Assembly (NCBI RefSeq): GCF_900112175.1
Contig: NZ_FOYT01000002.1
Span: 124,001-188,000 of the forward strand
Direction of reading: 5' to 3'
Length of the DNA: 64,000 bases
Source: Halogeometricum rufum
GTDB lineage: Archaea > Halobacteriota > Halobacteria > Halobacteriales > Haloferacaceae
Below, piece by piece: positions 18,368-29,764 of this stretch. Position numbers and translations under genes: made by a program. Numbering within the stretch: position 1 is the first letter of the stretch; each line of letters starts with the position of its first letter. A model generated the notes under the pieces. The model worked only from the letters and a program-made list of their open reading frames with translations. It was not told where the DNA came from and did no database searches.

Positions 18368-20440
18368 ATGAATGGTGACATCGACACCCTCGAAGGGCTG
18401 AGTAAGCACTACAAAGACTCCGTTCCCGCGGACCTCCGCGAGGCAAAGAGTTTCGAGTGGTACTTAGAAGAAGTCTACAGCGACCCGAGAATCGCCCGCA
18501 ACGCCCACCAGCGCGTTGCCGACATGTTCGACCACTACGGCACCGAGTACGACGAGGAGGCCGGCGTGGTCGAGTACCTGATGGCCTCCGAAGACCCCAT
18601 CCACGACGGGGAGAACACGTTCTACGGCCGTGAGGTCCACGAGTCCATCCACGAATTCGTCAACAAGGTAAAGTCGGGTGCCCGCGGTCTCGGCCCCGAG
18701 AAGCGCATCAAACTCCTCCTCGGGCCCGTCGGGTCCGGGAAGTCGCACTTCGACTGGATGGTGCGGCGCTACTTCGAGGACTACACGATGCGCGACGACG
18801 GCCGGATGTACACGTTCCGGTGGACCAACCTCACGGACGTCATCCGCGACCAGGACCCCGCCGACGACGTGGTCCAGTCGCCGATGAACCAAGACCCCAT
18901 CGTGCTCGTCCCGCAGGAGCAACGGGACATGATAATCCAGCAGCTCAACGAGTCGCTCGACGCGCCGTACACCATCCGGAACGACCAGGCGTTAGACCCC
19001 GCCTCGGAGTTCTACATGGACAAACTGCTGGCGTACTACGACGACGACCTGGAGGAAGTCGTCTCCAACCACATCGAGATAATCCGCCTCGTCGCCAGCG
19101 AGAACAAGCGCCAGTGCGTCGAGACGTTCGAGCCGAAGGACAAGAAGAACCAGGACGAGACGGAGTTGACGGGCGACGTCAACTACTCGAAACTGGCCGT
19201 CTACGGCGAGTCCGACCCGCGGGCGTTCGACTACTCCGGCGCGTTCTGTAACGCCAACCGGGGGCTGTTCTCCGGCGAGGAACTGCTGAAGCTCCAGCGG
19301 GAGTTCCTGTACGACTTCCTGCACGCGAGTCAGGAACAGACGATCAAGCCGAAGAACAACCCGCGCATCGACATCGACCAGGTCATCGTCGGCCGGACGA
19401 ACATGCCCGAGTACCGGGACAAGAAGGGCGACGAGAAGATGGAGGCGTTCAACGACCGGACGAAGCGCATCGACTTCCCGTACGTCCTCGAGTACTCCGA
19501 GGAGTCCGAGATATACCGGAAGATGCTCCGGAACGCCGACGTGCCGGACATGCACATCGAACCGCACACGATGGAGATGGCCGGGTTGTTCGGCGTCCTC
19601 ACCCGCATCGTCGAACCCGACGGCGGGAACATCAGCCTCGTCCAGAAGGCGAAGGCGTACAACGGCGAGATAGACGAGGGCGACGACACCGACGTGAAGA
19701 AACTCCGCGAGGAGGCAGAAGCGAAGGCCGACATCGGCGAGGGGATGGAGGGCGTCTCCGCGCGCTTCATCGGCGACGAGATAGCCGAGGCCATCATGGA
19801 CTCGACGCACCGCGACCGCAACTACCTCTCGCCGCTGTCGATGTTCACGCACTTCGAGGAGAACCTGGAGAACCACGGCTCCATCCCCGAAGAGAACCTC
19901 GAACGCTACCACCGCTACCTCGAGATGGTGCGCGAGGAGTACAAAGAGCGCGCCATCGAGGACGTCCGCCACGCGCTGGCGTACGACTTGGACGAGATTC
20001 AGCGGCAGGGCGAGAAGTACATGGACCACGTCATGGCGTACATCGACGACGCCACCGTGCAGGACGAACTCACCGGCCGCGAGCAGGAGCCCGACGAGAA
20101 GTTCCTGCGCTCCGTCGAGGAGAAACTCGACATCCCCGAGGACCGCAAGGACGACTTCAGACAGGAGGTCTCCAACTGGGTCTCGCGGCGCGCCCGCGAG
20201 GGGCAGGCGTTCGACCCGCAGGACAACGACAGGCTCCGCCGCGCCCTCGAGCGCAAACTCTGGGAGGACAAGAAGCACAACATCAACTTCTCGGCACTCG
20301 TCAGCGCCAACGAACTGGACGACGACGAGCGGAACGCGTGGATCGACGCCCTCGTCGAACAGGGCTACTCGCGCGAAGGTGCCAGAGAGGTGTTAGAGTT
20401 CGCCGGTGCGGAGGTGGCAAAGAGCGAACTCGAAGCATGA
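18368..20440 (+). CDS. prkA: PrkA family serine protein kinase (first copy)
   Basis: A 690-residue AAA+/kinase protein. The Walker A is GPVGSGKS (about residues 119-126) and a PrkA C-terminal domain begins around residue 400. In bacteria PrkA phosphorylates proteins under nitrogen, stationary-phase or sporulation stress and is co-encoded with YeaH and SpoVR; the same set follows here. The start [20 protein letters not shown] is clear. The stop overlaps the next gene's ATG by 4 nt. I assign this copy as the canonical one by its length and P-loop. Confidence 0.93.
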   Translation: MNGDIDTLEGLSKHYKDSVPADLREAKSFEWYLEEVYSDPRIARNAHQRVADMFDHYGTEYDEEAGVVEYLMASEDPIHDGENTFYGREVHESIHEFVNKVKSGARGLGPEKRIKLLLGPVGSGKSHFDWMVRRYFEDYTMRDDGRMYTFRWTNLTDVIRDQDPADDVVQSPMNQDPIVLVPQEQRDMIIQQLNESLDAPYTIRNDQALDPASEFYMDKLLAYYDDDLEEVVSNHIEIIRLVASENKRQCVETFEPKDKKNQDETELTGDVNYSKLAVYGESDPRAFDYSGAFCNANRGLFSGEELLKLQREFLYDFLHASQEQTIKPKNNPRIDIDQVIVGRTNMPEYRDKKGDEKMEAFNDRTKRIDFPYVLEYSEESEIYRKMLRNADVPDMHIEPHTMEMAGLFGVLTRIVEPDGGNISLVQKAKAYNGEIDEGDDTDVKKLREEAEAKADIGEGMEGVSARFIGDEIAEAIMDSTHRDRNYLSPLSMFTHFEENLENHGSIPEENLERYHRYLEMVREEYKERAIEDVRHALAYDLDEIQRQGEKYMDHVMAYIDDATVQDELTGREQEPDEKFLRSVEEKLDIPEDRKDDFRQEVSNWVSRRAREGQAFDPQDNDRLRRALERKLWEDKKHNINFSALVSANELDDDERNAWIDALVEQGYSREGAREVLEFAGAEVAKSELEA

Positions 20441-22716
20441 CGCCAACGAGAGACTACATCCGCGAGGCGGACGAGCGACTCCGGGGCACCTACGAGGAGC
20501 CGATGAGCCTCGCGGAGTACGTCGACGCCGCGTTCGAGTCGCCGACCATCGCCTCGCACGCCTCGAAGTACCTCCTGTCGGCCATCGAGGCGTCCGGCAC
20601 CCGAACGGTCGTCGAGGAGGGCGAGGAGAAGGAGCGCTACCGCTTCTTCGACGACCCGGCCAACGGCGGCGAACACGCCGTCCTCGGCAACACCGAGGTG
20701 CTGAACCGGTTCGTCGACGACTTGCGGACCATCGCCGCCGAACGCGGCAAGGGAGAGAAGATAATCTGGTTCGACGGGCCGACGGCGACGGGCAAGTCCG
20801 AACTGAAACGCTGCCTCGTCAACGGGCTTCGGGCGTTCTCGAAGACGCGGGAGGGCCGGCGCTACACCGTCGAGTGGAACGTCTCCACCGCCGACGACAG
20901 TCGCGGCCTCTCGTACGGCGGCGAGACGAGCGGCACCGAAGACGAGTCCGACTGGTACGAGAGCCCGGTGCAGTCGCACCCGCTCTCGGTGTTCCCGACG
21001 GAGGTTCGACGGAGCCTCCTCGAGGACCTGAACGAGACCGAGACCGGTCACATCCCCATCTCGCTCGGCGAGGAACTGGACCCGTTCTGCCGCGAGGCGT
21101 ACGACTACCTCGAGGAGAAGTACCGCCGCGCGGGCAAGCGCGACCTGTTCACCGCCGTCACCGACCCGAAACACCTCCGCGTGAAGAACTACGTCGTGGA
21201 CGTGGGGCAGGGTATCGGCGTCCTCCACTCCGAGGACGACGGCTCCCCGAAGGAGCGACTGGTCGGGTCGTGGATGCCGAGCATGCTCCGCGAACTCGAC
21301 TCCCGCGGGCGCAAGAACCCGCAGGCGTTCAGCTACGACGGCGTCCTCTCGCAGGGCAACGGACTGCTCACCATCGTCGAGGACGCCACGCAGCACGCCG
21401 ACCTGCTGCAGAAACTGCTGAACGTCCCCGACGAGGGCCACGTCAAACTGGACAAGGGCATCGGGATGGACATCGACACCCAGTTGCTCATCATCTCGAA
21501 CCCGGACCTCGACGCCGAACTCGACAAGTACTCCGACCGCAACGGACGCGACCCGCTGAAGGCGCTGAAACGTCGGCTGGACAAACACGAGTTCCGCTAC
21601 CTGACGAACGTCTCCCTGGAGACCGAACTCATCCGGCGCGAACTGACGAACGAGACGGACGTGTGGGACGTCGAGGACAGGGAAGAACTCGAAGACCGCA
21701 TCACCGACAGCCTGTTCGTGGACGTGCGGAGCGGTCCGGGCGCGGTCACGCGCAGGGAACTGTCGCCGCACGCCGTCGAGGCGGCGGCGATGTACTCCGT
21801 CGTCTCCCGCCTCGACGGCGACGACGTGCCCGACGGCTACAGTCTGGTCGACAAGGCGTTGCTGTTCGACCGGGGCTACCTGCAGGTCGGCGACACGCGC
21901 GAGGAGATAGACGAGTTCAGTTTCGACAGCGACAACGAGGGGACGCACGGGATTCCGGTCACGTTCACCCGCGACGTCATCGCGGACCTCCTGCACGAGG
22001 ACCGCGACAGACACCACCCCTCGCTGGACGTCGGCACCGTCGTCATGCCGGACGACTTGCTCGACGCGATGGCCGAGAGCCTCCACGACGCCCCGGTGTT
22101 CTCGCGCGCCGAACGCGCCGAGTACGAGAGCCGGGTCGCCGTCGTGAAGGAGTACGTCTTCGACCGACAGGAGTCGGACGTCCTCGCGGCCGTCCTCGCC
22201 GACAAACACGTCGAACAGGAGACGGTCGAGGAGTACGTCGAGCACGTGTACGCCTGGGAGTCGGAGGGGCAGGTCGAGACCGAACGCGGTCCGGTCGACC
22301 CCGACGCACTCCTGATGAAACTGTTCGAGACGGAACACCTCGGCCGGTTCGCCGAGAGCGACTACACGGGCAACGACCCCTCCGAGGCGGTCGAACGCTT
22401 CCGCCGCGAGAAGGTCATCACCGCGCTGAACCGCTACGCGTGGGAGAACCGCGACGAGGGGTTCACCGTCGAGGACGTGGAACTCTCCGAGATTCCCGTC
22501 ATCCGGACGGTGCTGGAGACGCACGAGTGGGACGACGTCCGCCGCCTGTTCGAGGACTTCGACCCCGACCAGTGGGACGACCCGCCGGCGAACACCGAGA
22601 CAGAACGCGTGAAAGAACGAACGATAGCACACATGGTAGCAAACGGGTACACCCCCGCGTCCGCCGAACTCACCAGTCGAGCGGTCATGAACGAGGTGCG
22701 CCACCGATGGGACTGA
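20437..22716 (+). CDS. PrkA-like protein kinase (second, divergent copy)
   Basis: A 759-residue second PrkA-type protein. Its Walker A is GPTATGKS (about residues 114-121). PrkA-like stretches include [20 protein letters not shown] and [19 protein letters not shown]. It is about 70 residues longer than the first copy and clearly diverged, so the two may form a hetero-oligomer or one may regulate the other; that is inference. Translational coupling is likely: it starts inside the first copy's stop and overlaps yeaH by 10 nt. Confidence 0.88.
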   Translation: MTPTRDYIREADERLRGTYEEPMSLAEYVDAAFESPTIASHASKYLLSAIEASGTRTVVEEGEEKERYRFFDDPANGGEHAVLGNTEVLNRFVDDLRTIAAERGKGEKIIWFDGPTATGKSELKRCLVNGLRAFSKTREGRRYTVEWNVSTADDSRGLSYGGETSGTEDESDWYESPVQSHPLSVFPTEVRRSLLEDLNETETGHIPISLGEELDPFCREAYDYLEEKYRRAGKRDLFTAVTDPKHLRVKNYVVDVGQGIGVLHSEDDGSPKERLVGSWMPSMLRELDSRGRKNPQAFSYDGVLSQGNGLLTIVEDATQHADLLQKLLNVPDEGHVKLDKGIGMDIDTQLLIISNPDLDAELDKYSDRNGRDPLKALKRRLDKHEFRYLTNVSLETELIRRELTNETDVWDVEDREELEDRITDSLFVDVRSGPGAVTRRELSPHAVEAAAMYSVVSRLDGDDVPDGYSLVDKALLFDRGYLQVGDTREEIDEFSFDSDNEGTHGIPVTFTRDVIADLLHEDRDRHHPSLDVGTVVMPDDLLDAMAESLHDAPVFSRAERAEYESRVAVVKEYVFDRQESDVLAAVLADKHVEQETVEEYVEHVYAWESEGQVETERGPVDPDALLMKLFETEHLGRFAESDYTGNDPSEAVERFRREKVITALNRYAWENRDEGFTVEDVELSEIPVIRTVLETHEWDDVRRLFEDFDPDQWDDPPANTETERVKERTIAHMVANGYTPASAELTSRAVMNEVRHRWD

Positions 22717-24026
22717 GAGAGGACGTCGAACGGTTCCGCGAAATCGGCGAAGACCGGCGCGAGGACCTCAAGGAGTTCATCAGCTACGGTGACCTCGGGG
22801 GGTCCGGGCCGAACAGCATCAAGATACCCATCAAAGTCGTCGACCTGCCGAAGTTCGAGTACGACCAACTCGACAAGGGCGGTGTCGGACAGGGACAGGG
22901 CGGGACGCCCGACGTGGGCCAACCCGTCGGCCAGCCCCAACCCGCCGACGGCGACGGCGACGAGGACGGCGACCCGGGCGAGGATGGAGCCGACCACGAG
23001 TACTACGAGATGGACCCCGAGGAGTTCGCGCAGGAACTCGACGAGGAACTCGGCCTGGACCTCGAACCGAAAGGGAAGGAGGTGATCGAGGAGATAGAGG
23101 GCGACTTCACCGACATCACGCGGACCGGGCCGCACAGCACCCTCGACTTCGAACACCTGTTCAAGGAGGGGTTGAAGCGCAAACTGGCGATGGACTTCGA
23201 CGACGACTTCGTCCGCGAGGCGATGAAAGTCGCCGGCGAGGACGAGCAGTCCGTCTACCAGTGGTGCCGCGACAAGAACATCCTCGTCTCGCTGGCGTGG
23301 ATAGAGGACGAGTGGACGGACATCCCCGAGGAGGAACGCGGGACGTGGTCCTCCTTCGAGGAGATGGAGGAGAACGTCGAGCGCTCGACGACGCTCCAGC
23401 GCATCCAGCGCGACGGCCTGCGCGACATCCCGTTCCGCCGCGACGACGAGCGCTACCGTCACCCCGAGATAATCGAGGAGAAGGAGAAGAACGTCGTCGT
23501 GGTGAACATCCGCGACGTGTCGGGGTCGATGCGCGAGAAGAAGCGGGAACTGGTCGAGCGGACGTTCACGCCGCTGGACTGGTACCTCACGGGCAAGTAC
23601 GACAACGCCGAGTTCGTCTACATCGCCCACGACGCCGACGCCTGGCAGGTCGAACGCGACGAGTTCTTCGGCATCCGTTCGGGCGGTGGCACCCGTATCT
23701 CCAGCGCGTACGAACTCGCGAAGGAGGTACTCGAAGAGCAGTACCCCTGGTCCGAGTGGAATCGATACGTGTTCGCCGCCGGCGACTCGGAGAACTCCTC
23801 GAACGACACGACGGAGAACGTCGTCCCCCTGATGCGCGAGATTCCGGCGAACCTCCACGCGTACGTGGAGACGCAACCCGGCGGGACGGCCATCAACGCG
23901 ACGCACGCAGAGGAAGTCGAACGGTCGCTCGAAGACCAGGGCAACGTCGTCGTCGCGTACGTCTCCTCGCCGGAAGACGTGATAGACGCCATCTACGACA
24001 TCCTCAGCACGGAGGCAGGAGAATGA
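22707..24026 (+). CDS. yeaH: YeaH/YhbH family (DUF444) protein with VWA domain
   Basis: A 439-residue protein of the YeaH/YhbH family. The N-terminus carries a low-complexity Gly/Gln/Asp-rich linker (about residues 55-95). The C-terminal half is von Willebrand A-like with the metal-site motif DVSGS inside [17 protein letters not shown]. It probably works as an adaptor or target in the PrkA pathway; its exact biochemistry is unknown. The start at 22707 overlaps the end of the second kinase, and its stop overlaps the spoVR start. Confidence 0.92.
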   Translation: MGLREDVERFREIGEDRREDLKEFISYGDLGGSGPNSIKIPIKVVDLPKFEYDQLDKGGVGQGQGGTPDVGQPVGQPQPADGDGDEDGDPGEDGADHEYYEMDPEEFAQELDEELGLDLEPKGKEVIEEIEGDFTDITRTGPHSTLDFEHLFKEGLKRKLAMDFDDDFVREAMKVAGEDEQSVYQWCRDKNILVSLAWIEDEWTDIPEEERGTWSSFEEMEENVERSTTLQRIQRDGLRDIPFRRDDERYRHPEIIEEKEKNVVVVNIRDVSGSMREKKRELVERTFTPLDWYLTGKYDNAEFVYIAHDADAWQVERDEFFGIRSGGGTRISSAYELAKEVLEEQYPWSEWNRYVFAAGDSENSSNDTTENVVPLMREIPANLHAYVETQPGGTAINATHAEEVERSLEDQGNVVVAYVSSPEDVIDAIYDILSTEAGE

Positions 24027-26047
24027 GACGCTTCAGACACACCGCACAGAAAGTCGCCGGAGAACTGGAGGAACCCGTCCGCGAGGCGGGCAACCTCGCC
24101 CGCAAACTCGGGTTGGAACCGTACCCGGTGAACTACTGGGTGGTCGACTACGACGAGATGAACCAGCTCATCGCCTACGGCGGGTTCCAGCGACGGTACC
24201 CGCACTGGCGGTGGGGGATGACGTACGACCGCCAGCAGAAGCAGGACCAGTTCGGCATGGGCAAGGCGTTCGAGATCGTCAACAACGACAACCCCTCGCA
24301 CGCCTTCCTGCAGGAGTCGAACTCGTTGGCCGACCAGAAGGCGGTCATCACCCACGTCGAGGCGCACGCCGACTTCTTCAGCAACAACGAGTGGTTCGGT
24401 ATGTTCGCCGGCGACACGGACTTAGACGCCGCGGCGATGCTCGAACGGCACGGCGAGTCCATCCAGAAGTACATGGACGACCCGGACATCGACCGCGAGG
24501 AGGTCGAACGCTTCATCGACGCCGTCCTCTGCATCGAGGACAACATCGACCAGCACCGCACCATCACCGACGCGGCGACCGGTCGCGAACGCGTCCAACC
24601 CGAGGACCTGCGGAAGCGACTGGACGACATGAACATCTCCGACGACGTCCGCAATCAGGTGTTCGACGAGGAGTGGTTGGACGAACTCGCCGAGGCCGAG
24701 GCCGAGGCGGCGAAACTGGACGCCCCCCGCCGCGACGTGCTGGCGTTCGTCCAGGCGCACGGCATGCGCTACGACGAGGAGAAGGGTAAGGCCGTCGAGA
24801 TGGAGTCCTGGCAACGGGACGTCCTCGACATCCTCCGGACCGAGTCGTACTACTTCGCCGCCCAGAAGATGACGAAGGTGATGAACGAGGGGTGGGCCGC
24901 CTACTGGGAGTCGCTCATGATGGGCGAGGAACGGTTCGCGGGCACCGACGAGTTCGTCACCTACGCAGACCACCAGTCACGCGTCCTCGGGTCGCCCGGC
25001 CTGAACCCCTACAAACTCGGCAAGGAACTGTGGGAGTACATCGAGAACACGACCAACCGACGGGAAGTCGCGGACAAACTGCTCCGCGTGAAGGGCGTCT
25101 CGTGGCGCAACTTCCACGACGTCGTCGACTTCGAGACGGTGCAGCAACTCCTGAAGCCCGACCCGGCGATAGACCGGATTCGGTCGGACACGGTGGACGA
25201 ACTCGCTTCGCTACCGGCCGACGACCCGCGCGTCGACTGGGAAATGCTCGACAGAGCGCTGTCCGGCGACGACGAGGGAGACGCGGACGCGGACGTGGAC
25301 GTCGACGCCTACCCGTGGAAACTGCTCACCTACGAGGGACTCGCCGAGCGACACTTCTCGCTGGTGAAGCCGCAGAACCGCGGCTTCCTCGGCCGCATCC
25401 GCCGGTCGGAACTCGAACGCCTCTCGCGGTACATGTTCGACGACGAGGTGTACGACACCGTCGAACAGGCCGTCGCCGACGTGGACCGGACGGCCGGGTG
25501 GGACCGGATGCGCGAGATTCGGGAGAGCCACAACGACGTGACGTTCATCGACGCGTTCCTCACGCAGGAGTTCGTCGAGAGCAACCACTACTTCACGTAC
25601 GAGTTCACGCAGGCGACGGGCGAGTACCGCGTCGCCTCCGTCGACTACGAGGACGTGAAGAAGAAACTCCTGCTGCAGTTCACGAACTTCGGCAAACCCA
25701 CCATCGTCGTCTTCGACGGCAACTACGCCAACCGCGGCGAGTTGCTCCTCGGTCACCAGTACAACGGCATCATGCTCGACATCGCGCAGGCGCGCGGCGT
25801 CCTCGAACGCCTGTACGACCTGTGGGGCCGGCCGGTGAACCTCGCGACGATCGTCAAGGAGTACGACGAACACGACGTCGAAGTCGCGCGTCGGCGCAAC
25901 CGCGAACCGACGCCGACGGAGACGGGCAAGCGCATCCGCTACGACGGCGAGGCGTTCGAGACGTACGAGTTGGACGAGGAAATAGCCGACCGCATCCGCG
26001 CGACGGACGTGGACTACGACACCAAGCCGGAGGAGTGGTTGTCGTGA
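24023..26047 (+). CDS. spoVR: SpoVR family protein
   Basis: A 674-residue SpoVR-like protein, last gene of the operon. Characteristic segments are [41 protein letters not shown], and [19 protein letters not shown]. SpoVR is needed for spore cortex in Bacillus, but haloarchaea make neither spores nor peptidoglycan, so the role here must be different and is probably stress-linked via PrkA. It begins with a 4-nt overlap (ATGA). An acidic Asp-rich insert lies near residues 415-430. Confidence 0.93.
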   Translation: MRRFRHTAQKVAGELEEPVREAGNLARKLGLEPYPVNYWVVDYDEMNQLIAYGGFQRRYPHWRWGMTYDRQQKQDQFGMGKAFEIVNNDNPSHAFLQESNSLADQKAVITHVEAHADFFSNNEWFGMFAGDTDLDAAAMLERHGESIQKYMDDPDIDREEVERFIDAVLCIEDNIDQHRTITDAATGRERVQPEDLRKRLDDMNISDDVRNQVFDEEWLDELAEAEAEAAKLDAPRRDVLAFVQAHGMRYDEEKGKAVEMESWQRDVLDILRTESYYFAAQKMTKVMNEGWAAYWESLMMGEERFAGTDEFVTYADHQSRVLGSPGLNPYKLGKELWEYIENTTNRREVADKLLRVKGVSWRNFHDVVDFETVQQLLKPDPAIDRIRSDTVDELASLPADDPRVDWEMLDRALSGDDEGDADADVDVDAYPWKLLTYEGLAERHFSLVKPQNRGFLGRIRRSELERLSRYMFDDEVYDTVEQAVADVDRTAGWDRMREIRESHNDVTFIDAFLTQEFVESNHYFTYEFTQATGEYRVASVDYEDVKKKLLLQFTNFGKPTIVVFDGNYANRGELLLGHQYNGIMLDIAQARGVLERLYDLWGRPVNLATIVKEYDEHDVEVARRRNREPTPTETGKRIRYDGEAFETYELDEEIADRIRATDVDYDTKPEEWLS

Positions 26048-26136
26048 CGCCGCGTTCTCGCTCCGCGTAACTTCACACTTTTCAGATACTATAGAATACA
26101 GACACATTGATGTATCTCCGGCGGTAAGCCAGAGGT

Positions 26137-26742
26137 ATGTCCAGGGGAGGGGCCGGGTCGGTGGGAGTGACCCGAAACAGGAGCGAAGACAGACTCGAGG
26201 AGTCGGAGATTCACGACGTCCTCAGAAACGACAGACGCCGTCTCGTCCTCGAACGACTGCGGTCGTCCGAGGGGAGCGAAGCCGTCAGCGACCTGGCCGA
26301 GTACATCGGGAGCGTCGAGTCCGGCGAGACGCCGCCGCCGCGGAACGTCCGCCAGAGCGTCTACGTCTCGCTTCACCAGACGCACCTGCCGAAACTCGAC
26401 GAACTCGGCATCGTCACCTACGACAGCGACGCGAAGACCGTCGCCCTCGCGGACGCCGCCCACGAGGTGGCCGTCTACATGGAAGTCGTCCCGAAGTACG
26501 GCATTTCGTGGGCCGAGTACTACCTCGGACTCGGACTGCTGGGACTGCTCTCGCTCGTCGGATCCGGCATCGGCGTGCCCACGCTGTCGGTGGTCGACCC
26601 GACGCTCCTCGGCGTCGCGTTCCTGCTTCTCGTCGTCGCCTCCGCGACGTATCAGATAGTCGACCAGCGGAGTTCGCTCCTCCACCGCCTCCGCTCGCGG
26701 GGGGCCGACGGACCGAACGTCGACGCCACCGGCGACGACTGA
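26137..26742 (+). CDS. Membrane-anchored winged-helix protein (DUF7344-like), copy 1
   Basis: A 201-residue protein. The N-terminal winged helix contains IHDVLRNDRRRLVLERLR and SVYVSLHQTHLPKLDELGIV, typical of a halobacterial DUF7344-type DNA-binding domain. Two hydrophobic helices follow at about residues 130-170, then a short charged tail, so the HTH is probably held at the membrane. It is a paralogue of the minus-strand gene at 28755-29354. An AT-rich region and TATA-like ACTATAG precede it. Confidence 0.83.
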   Translation: MSRGGAGSVGVTRNRSEDRLEESEIHDVLRNDRRRLVLERLRSSEGSEAVSDLAEYIGSVESGETPPPRNVRQSVYVSLHQTHLPKLDELGIVTYDSDAKTVALADAAHEVAVYMEVVPKYGISWAEYYLGLGLLGLLSLVGSGIGVPTLSVVDPTLLGVAFLLLVVASATYQIVDQRSSLLHRLRSRGADGPNVDATGDD

Positions 26743-26793
26743 CCGGTCGGAGCGTCCCGTTCGTTCAATAGCGCGCCGTCCGTACTCGGAGCG

Positions 26794-28245
26794 ATGACCG
26801 AGACGGCACTCGTCTGGTTCCGCCGTGACCTCCGGGTTCGCGACAACCCGGTGCTCGCGGCGGCGGCCGACGCCGACCACCTCCTCCCGGTGTACTGCTT
26901 CGACCCGCGGGAGTACGGCACGCGGGCGTTCGGCGGCGCGCACTCCTTCCGGTTCGAGAAGACGGGGAGCCACCGCGCCCGCTTCCGCCGCGAGTCGGTC
27001 GAGGCGTTGCGCGAGTCGCTCTCCGGGCGCGGTTCGACGCTCCTCGTCCGCCACGACCGGCCCGAGACGGCCCTCGCGGACCTCGCGGCGGCGGCCGACG
27101 TCGACCGGGTGTGGTTCCAGACGCTGCCCGCGCCCGAGGAAGTCGCCGTCGAGAACCGCGTGACGACCGCGTTGCGCGACGACGGCGTGGCGGTCCACCG
27201 TCGCTGGACGCACACGCTTTACCACCCCGCCGACCTGCCGACGCCGTACACGGCCATCGACGACACGTACACCCCGTTCCGAGAGGCCGTCGAGGCGAAG
27301 TCGACCGTCCGCGACCCCGTCGCCGTCCCCGACCTCCCGCCGCCGCCCGCCGAACTCGACTCGCGCGGCGTCGCGCCGGGAGCGATTCCGTCGCTTCGCG
27401 AACTCGACGACGACCTGACCGCGCCCGCGCCCGAGGACAGGGCGGTCCACGACTTCCCCGGCGGCGAGGACGCCGCACTCGACAGGCTGAACGCCTACGT
27501 CTGGGCGGGCGACCACCTCCGCGAGTACAGGGAGACGCGCAACGGGATGGTCGGCGCCGACTACTCCTCGAAGCTCTCGCCGTGGCTGAACGAGGGCTGT
27601 CTCTCGCCGCGGTCCGTCGAACGGGAGGTGCGGCGGTACGAGGACGAACGCGTCGCGAACGACTCGACGTACTGGCTGCTGTTCGAGTTGCTCTGGCGGG
27701 ACTTCTTCCAGTTCCAGTTCCGCAAACACGGCGCGGCGTTCTTCCGTCCCGGCGGCATCCGGGACCGGACGGACGTCGACTGGCGGACGGACGACGAGCG
27801 ACTGCGGCGGGTCCGCGCGGGCGAGACGGGCATCCCGTTCGTGGACGCGAACGTGCGCGAACTGCTGGCGACCGGCTACATGCCGAACCGCGGCCGGCAG
27901 AACGTCGCCTCCTTCGTCGCCAACGACCTGCGACTCGACTGGCGGGTGGGCGCGGCGTTCTTCGAGACGCACCTCGTGGACTACGACCCGTGTTCGAACT
28001 ACGGCAACTGGGCGTACGTCGCCGGCGTCGGCAACGACTCGCGCGACCGGGCGTTCGACGTACTCGAACAGGCGCGAACGTACGACCCCGACGCGAGGTA
28101 CGTCGAGCGGTGGATCCCCGAACTGGCGGCGGTGCCGCCGGCGTACGCGCACGAACCCTGGCGGATGGACGCCGCCGAGCAGGATTCGTTCGGCGTCGAA
28201 CTCGGCGTCGACTACCCCGAACCGATGGTCCGACTCGACTCGTAG
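26794..28245 (+). CDS. Cryptochrome/photolyase, DASH type
   Basis: A 483-residue FAD protein that repairs cyclobutane pyrimidine dimers (single-stranded DNA preference in DASH proteins) or senses blue light. The N-terminal antenna domain starts ALVWFRRDLRVRDNPVL. The FAD-binding C-terminal half has SKLSPWLNEGCLSPRSV, then MPNRGRQNVASFVANDL and the DASH-type NYGNWAYVAGVGNDSRDR. The length is normal. It follows the HTH membrane protein by about 50 nt, so co-regulation is possible. Confidence 0.93.
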   Translation: MTETALVWFRRDLRVRDNPVLAAAADADHLLPVYCFDPREYGTRAFGGAHSFRFEKTGSHRARFRRESVEALRESLSGRGSTLLVRHDRPETALADLAAAADVDRVWFQTLPAPEEVAVENRVTTALRDDGVAVHRRWTHTLYHPADLPTPYTAIDDTYTPFREAVEAKSTVRDPVAVPDLPPPPAELDSRGVAPGAIPSLRELDDDLTAPAPEDRAVHDFPGGEDAALDRLNAYVWAGDHLREYRETRNGMVGADYSSKLSPWLNEGCLSPRSVEREVRRYEDERVANDSTYWLLFELLWRDFFQFQFRKHGAAFFRPGGIRDRTDVDWRTDDERLRRVRAGETGIPFVDANVRELLATGYMPNRGRQNVASFVANDLRLDWRVGAAFFETHLVDYDPCSNYGNWAYVAGVGNDSRDRAFDVLEQARTYDPDARYVERWIPELAAVPPAYAHEPWRMDAAEQDSFGVELGVDYPEPMVRLDS

Positions 28246-28255
28246 CGGCGCGCGG

Positions 28256-28690
28256 TTACGGGCTACTCCACTCGTCCTCGTCGGCGGTCAACGCGACGCC
28301 CGCGACGAGGACGGTGACGAGGAGGAACGCGACGAGTGCCAGTCGCGGGATGGTCAACAGGCCGCCGAGCATCGGGTACTGAATCGCCGCACACCCGCCG
28401 CCGAGCGAACACGTCCCCCCGACGGACGGGAACACCTGGAGGTACACGTGGTACGAGGAGACGACGAGGCCGAACAGCGAGAGGGGGAGCGCGGTCCGGT
28501 AGACGCCCGCGCGGTCCTCTATCGCGGCGACGCCGAGGACGACGACGAGCGGGTACATCAGGATGCGCTGGTACCAGCAGAGTTCGCACGGGACGAGCCC
28601 GAGTCCGAGGCTGAAAAAGAGGCTCCCGACGGTGGCGACGGCAGCCACGAGCGTCGAGAGTGCGAGAACGCCGCGTGTCGAGGACGCCAT
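28256..28690 (-). CDS. dsbB: DsbB family disulfide oxidoreductase
   Basis: A 144-residue membrane protein with four helices that reoxidises a DsbA-like thiol oxidase and passes electrons to quinone. The first redox pair is in LVPCELCWYQRILMYP (C-x2-C after helix 1). The second is in the extracellular loop, GGTCSLGGGCAAIQYPM. It converges on the photolyase gene (10 nt apart). No dsbA-like gene is adjacent; a thioredoxin-family protein is far away at 63179. Confidence 0.92.
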   Translation of the reverse strand: MASSTRGVLALSTLVAAVATVGSLFFSLGLGLVPCELCWYQRILMYPLVVVLGVAAIEDRAGVYRTALPLSLFGLVVSSYHVYLQVFPSVGGTCSLGGGCAAIQYPMLGGLLTIPRLALVAFLLVTVLVAGVALTADEDEWSSP

Positions 28691-28754
28691 GTTCGCACGG
28701 CCGCGTGCCGGTGGCTTGAACGTGTCGGCGCCGGTCGTCTCGTGTCGGCGTCGC

Positions 28755-29354
28755 TCAGTCGTCGTCGCGCAAGCCGACGTCGGGGAGGAACGTCGAGAGC
28801 GACCGCTCGCCGTCTTCGCTCGCGGCGCGTTCGGCGTAGACCTGCAGCGACGAGGAGGCGGCGAACCCGACTGCGACGAGGAACGCGTAGCCGATGTCGG
28901 GGACGAGCGAGAAGGGGAACAGCCCGGACCACGCGAGGGCCACGACGAGCATCGACAGGCCGGATAGGCCCAGGTAGTACACCGACCACGAACTCACCCG
29001 CCGGTCGGTCGTCCCGTCGAGAAACGAGTCGAGTTCGTCGGCCAACGGCGTCAGCGAGATGGTCCCTCTGTCCCGGTCGTAGACGACGACGCCCACGTCG
29101 TCGAGTTTCGGCAGGTGCGTCTGATGGAGCGACGTGTAGACTCGCTTTCGCTGTTTGTACGTCAACTCCTCGCGGTCGATGCCGTTCTCCATTGCGGCGA
29201 CCGCTCTGGACAGGTCTCGAACGGACACCGTCTCTTCGGTCTCTCGAAGGTAGTCGAGAACCAATCGACGACGACGGTTACTCAACATCGAGTAGATGTC
29301 GTCCTTCGAGAGTGTCCTGGCTTTTTCGTCCGCTAACACACGTCGTACGCTCAC
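28755..29354 (-). CDS. Membrane-anchored winged-helix protein (DUF7344-like), copy 2
   Basis: A 199-residue paralogue of the gene at 26137-26742. It has the same architecture: winged helix with YSMLSNRRRRLVLDYLRE and YTSLHQTHLPKLDDVGVV, then two hydrophobic helices (about residues 127-170) and an acidic tail. The shared SLHQTHLPKLD core makes the relationship clear. It is transcribed away from its AT-rich upstream region, which contains GATATAAA on the plus strand, towards dsbB. Likely a membrane-tethered regulator; target unknown. Confidence 0.83.
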   Translation of the reverse strand: MSVRRVLADEKARTLSKDDIYSMLSNRRRRLVLDYLRETEETVSVRDLSRAVAAMENGIDREELTYKQRKRVYTSLHQTHLPKLDDVGVVVYDRDRGTISLTPLADELDSFLDGTTDRRVSSWSVYYLGLSGLSMLVVALAWSGLFPFSLVPDIGYAFLVAVGFAASSSLQVYAERAASEDGERSLSTFLPDVGLRDDD

Positions 29355-29506
29355 CTCATTGACCCTCCCCGCCAGCTACGTCCACATATTCTGTCTGATG
29401 ATATAAACAATCCCCTCTCGTGAGAGGACTGCTCACCCGGACCACCGTGGACGGCTCATAGCTGACGCTCCGCTTGTACGAGTAAAACACTACTGGTCCG
29501 GACGTT

Positions 29507-29547
29507 GCTCGGTCGCGAATCGGAGAGTTGTGCTCGCTGATTCGAGT
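29507..29547. repeat. Element shared with the 3' flank of tRNA-Leu (13222-13260)
   Basis: CTCGGTCGCGAATCGGAGA, then a spacer and gattcgagtc, matching the element at 13222-13260. It lies 70-110 nt beyond the 3' end of tRNA-Glu. The interval 29355-29620 otherwise holds only the upstream region of the HTH gene (AT-rich near 29395-29410) and no gene. Confidence 0.5.
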
Positions 29548-29620
29548 CTCCTGGTCGCGTTCCGTCTCACTGAACCGAGAGACACGGAAGCCTCTCGGAG
29601 GGATTGGTTCGTCAGAAGCA

Positions 29621-29695
<75 letters not shown>

Positions 29696-29764
29696 CTGCA
29701 TGCTATCGTGGTGGGCTGATTCGTTTAAAGATTCCGTTACGGGTCGGGTTCGGGAGTGTGTCTC

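Noticed and set aside
20437..22716. Second prkA as a degraded copy
   Set aside because: The frame is intact over 759 codons, the P-loop is present and the ends are coupled to the neighbours, so it is a functional paralogue.
26089..28152. Minus-strand frame of 687 codons
   Set aside because: Antisense to the HTH protein and photolyase; biased composition and no recognisable domain.
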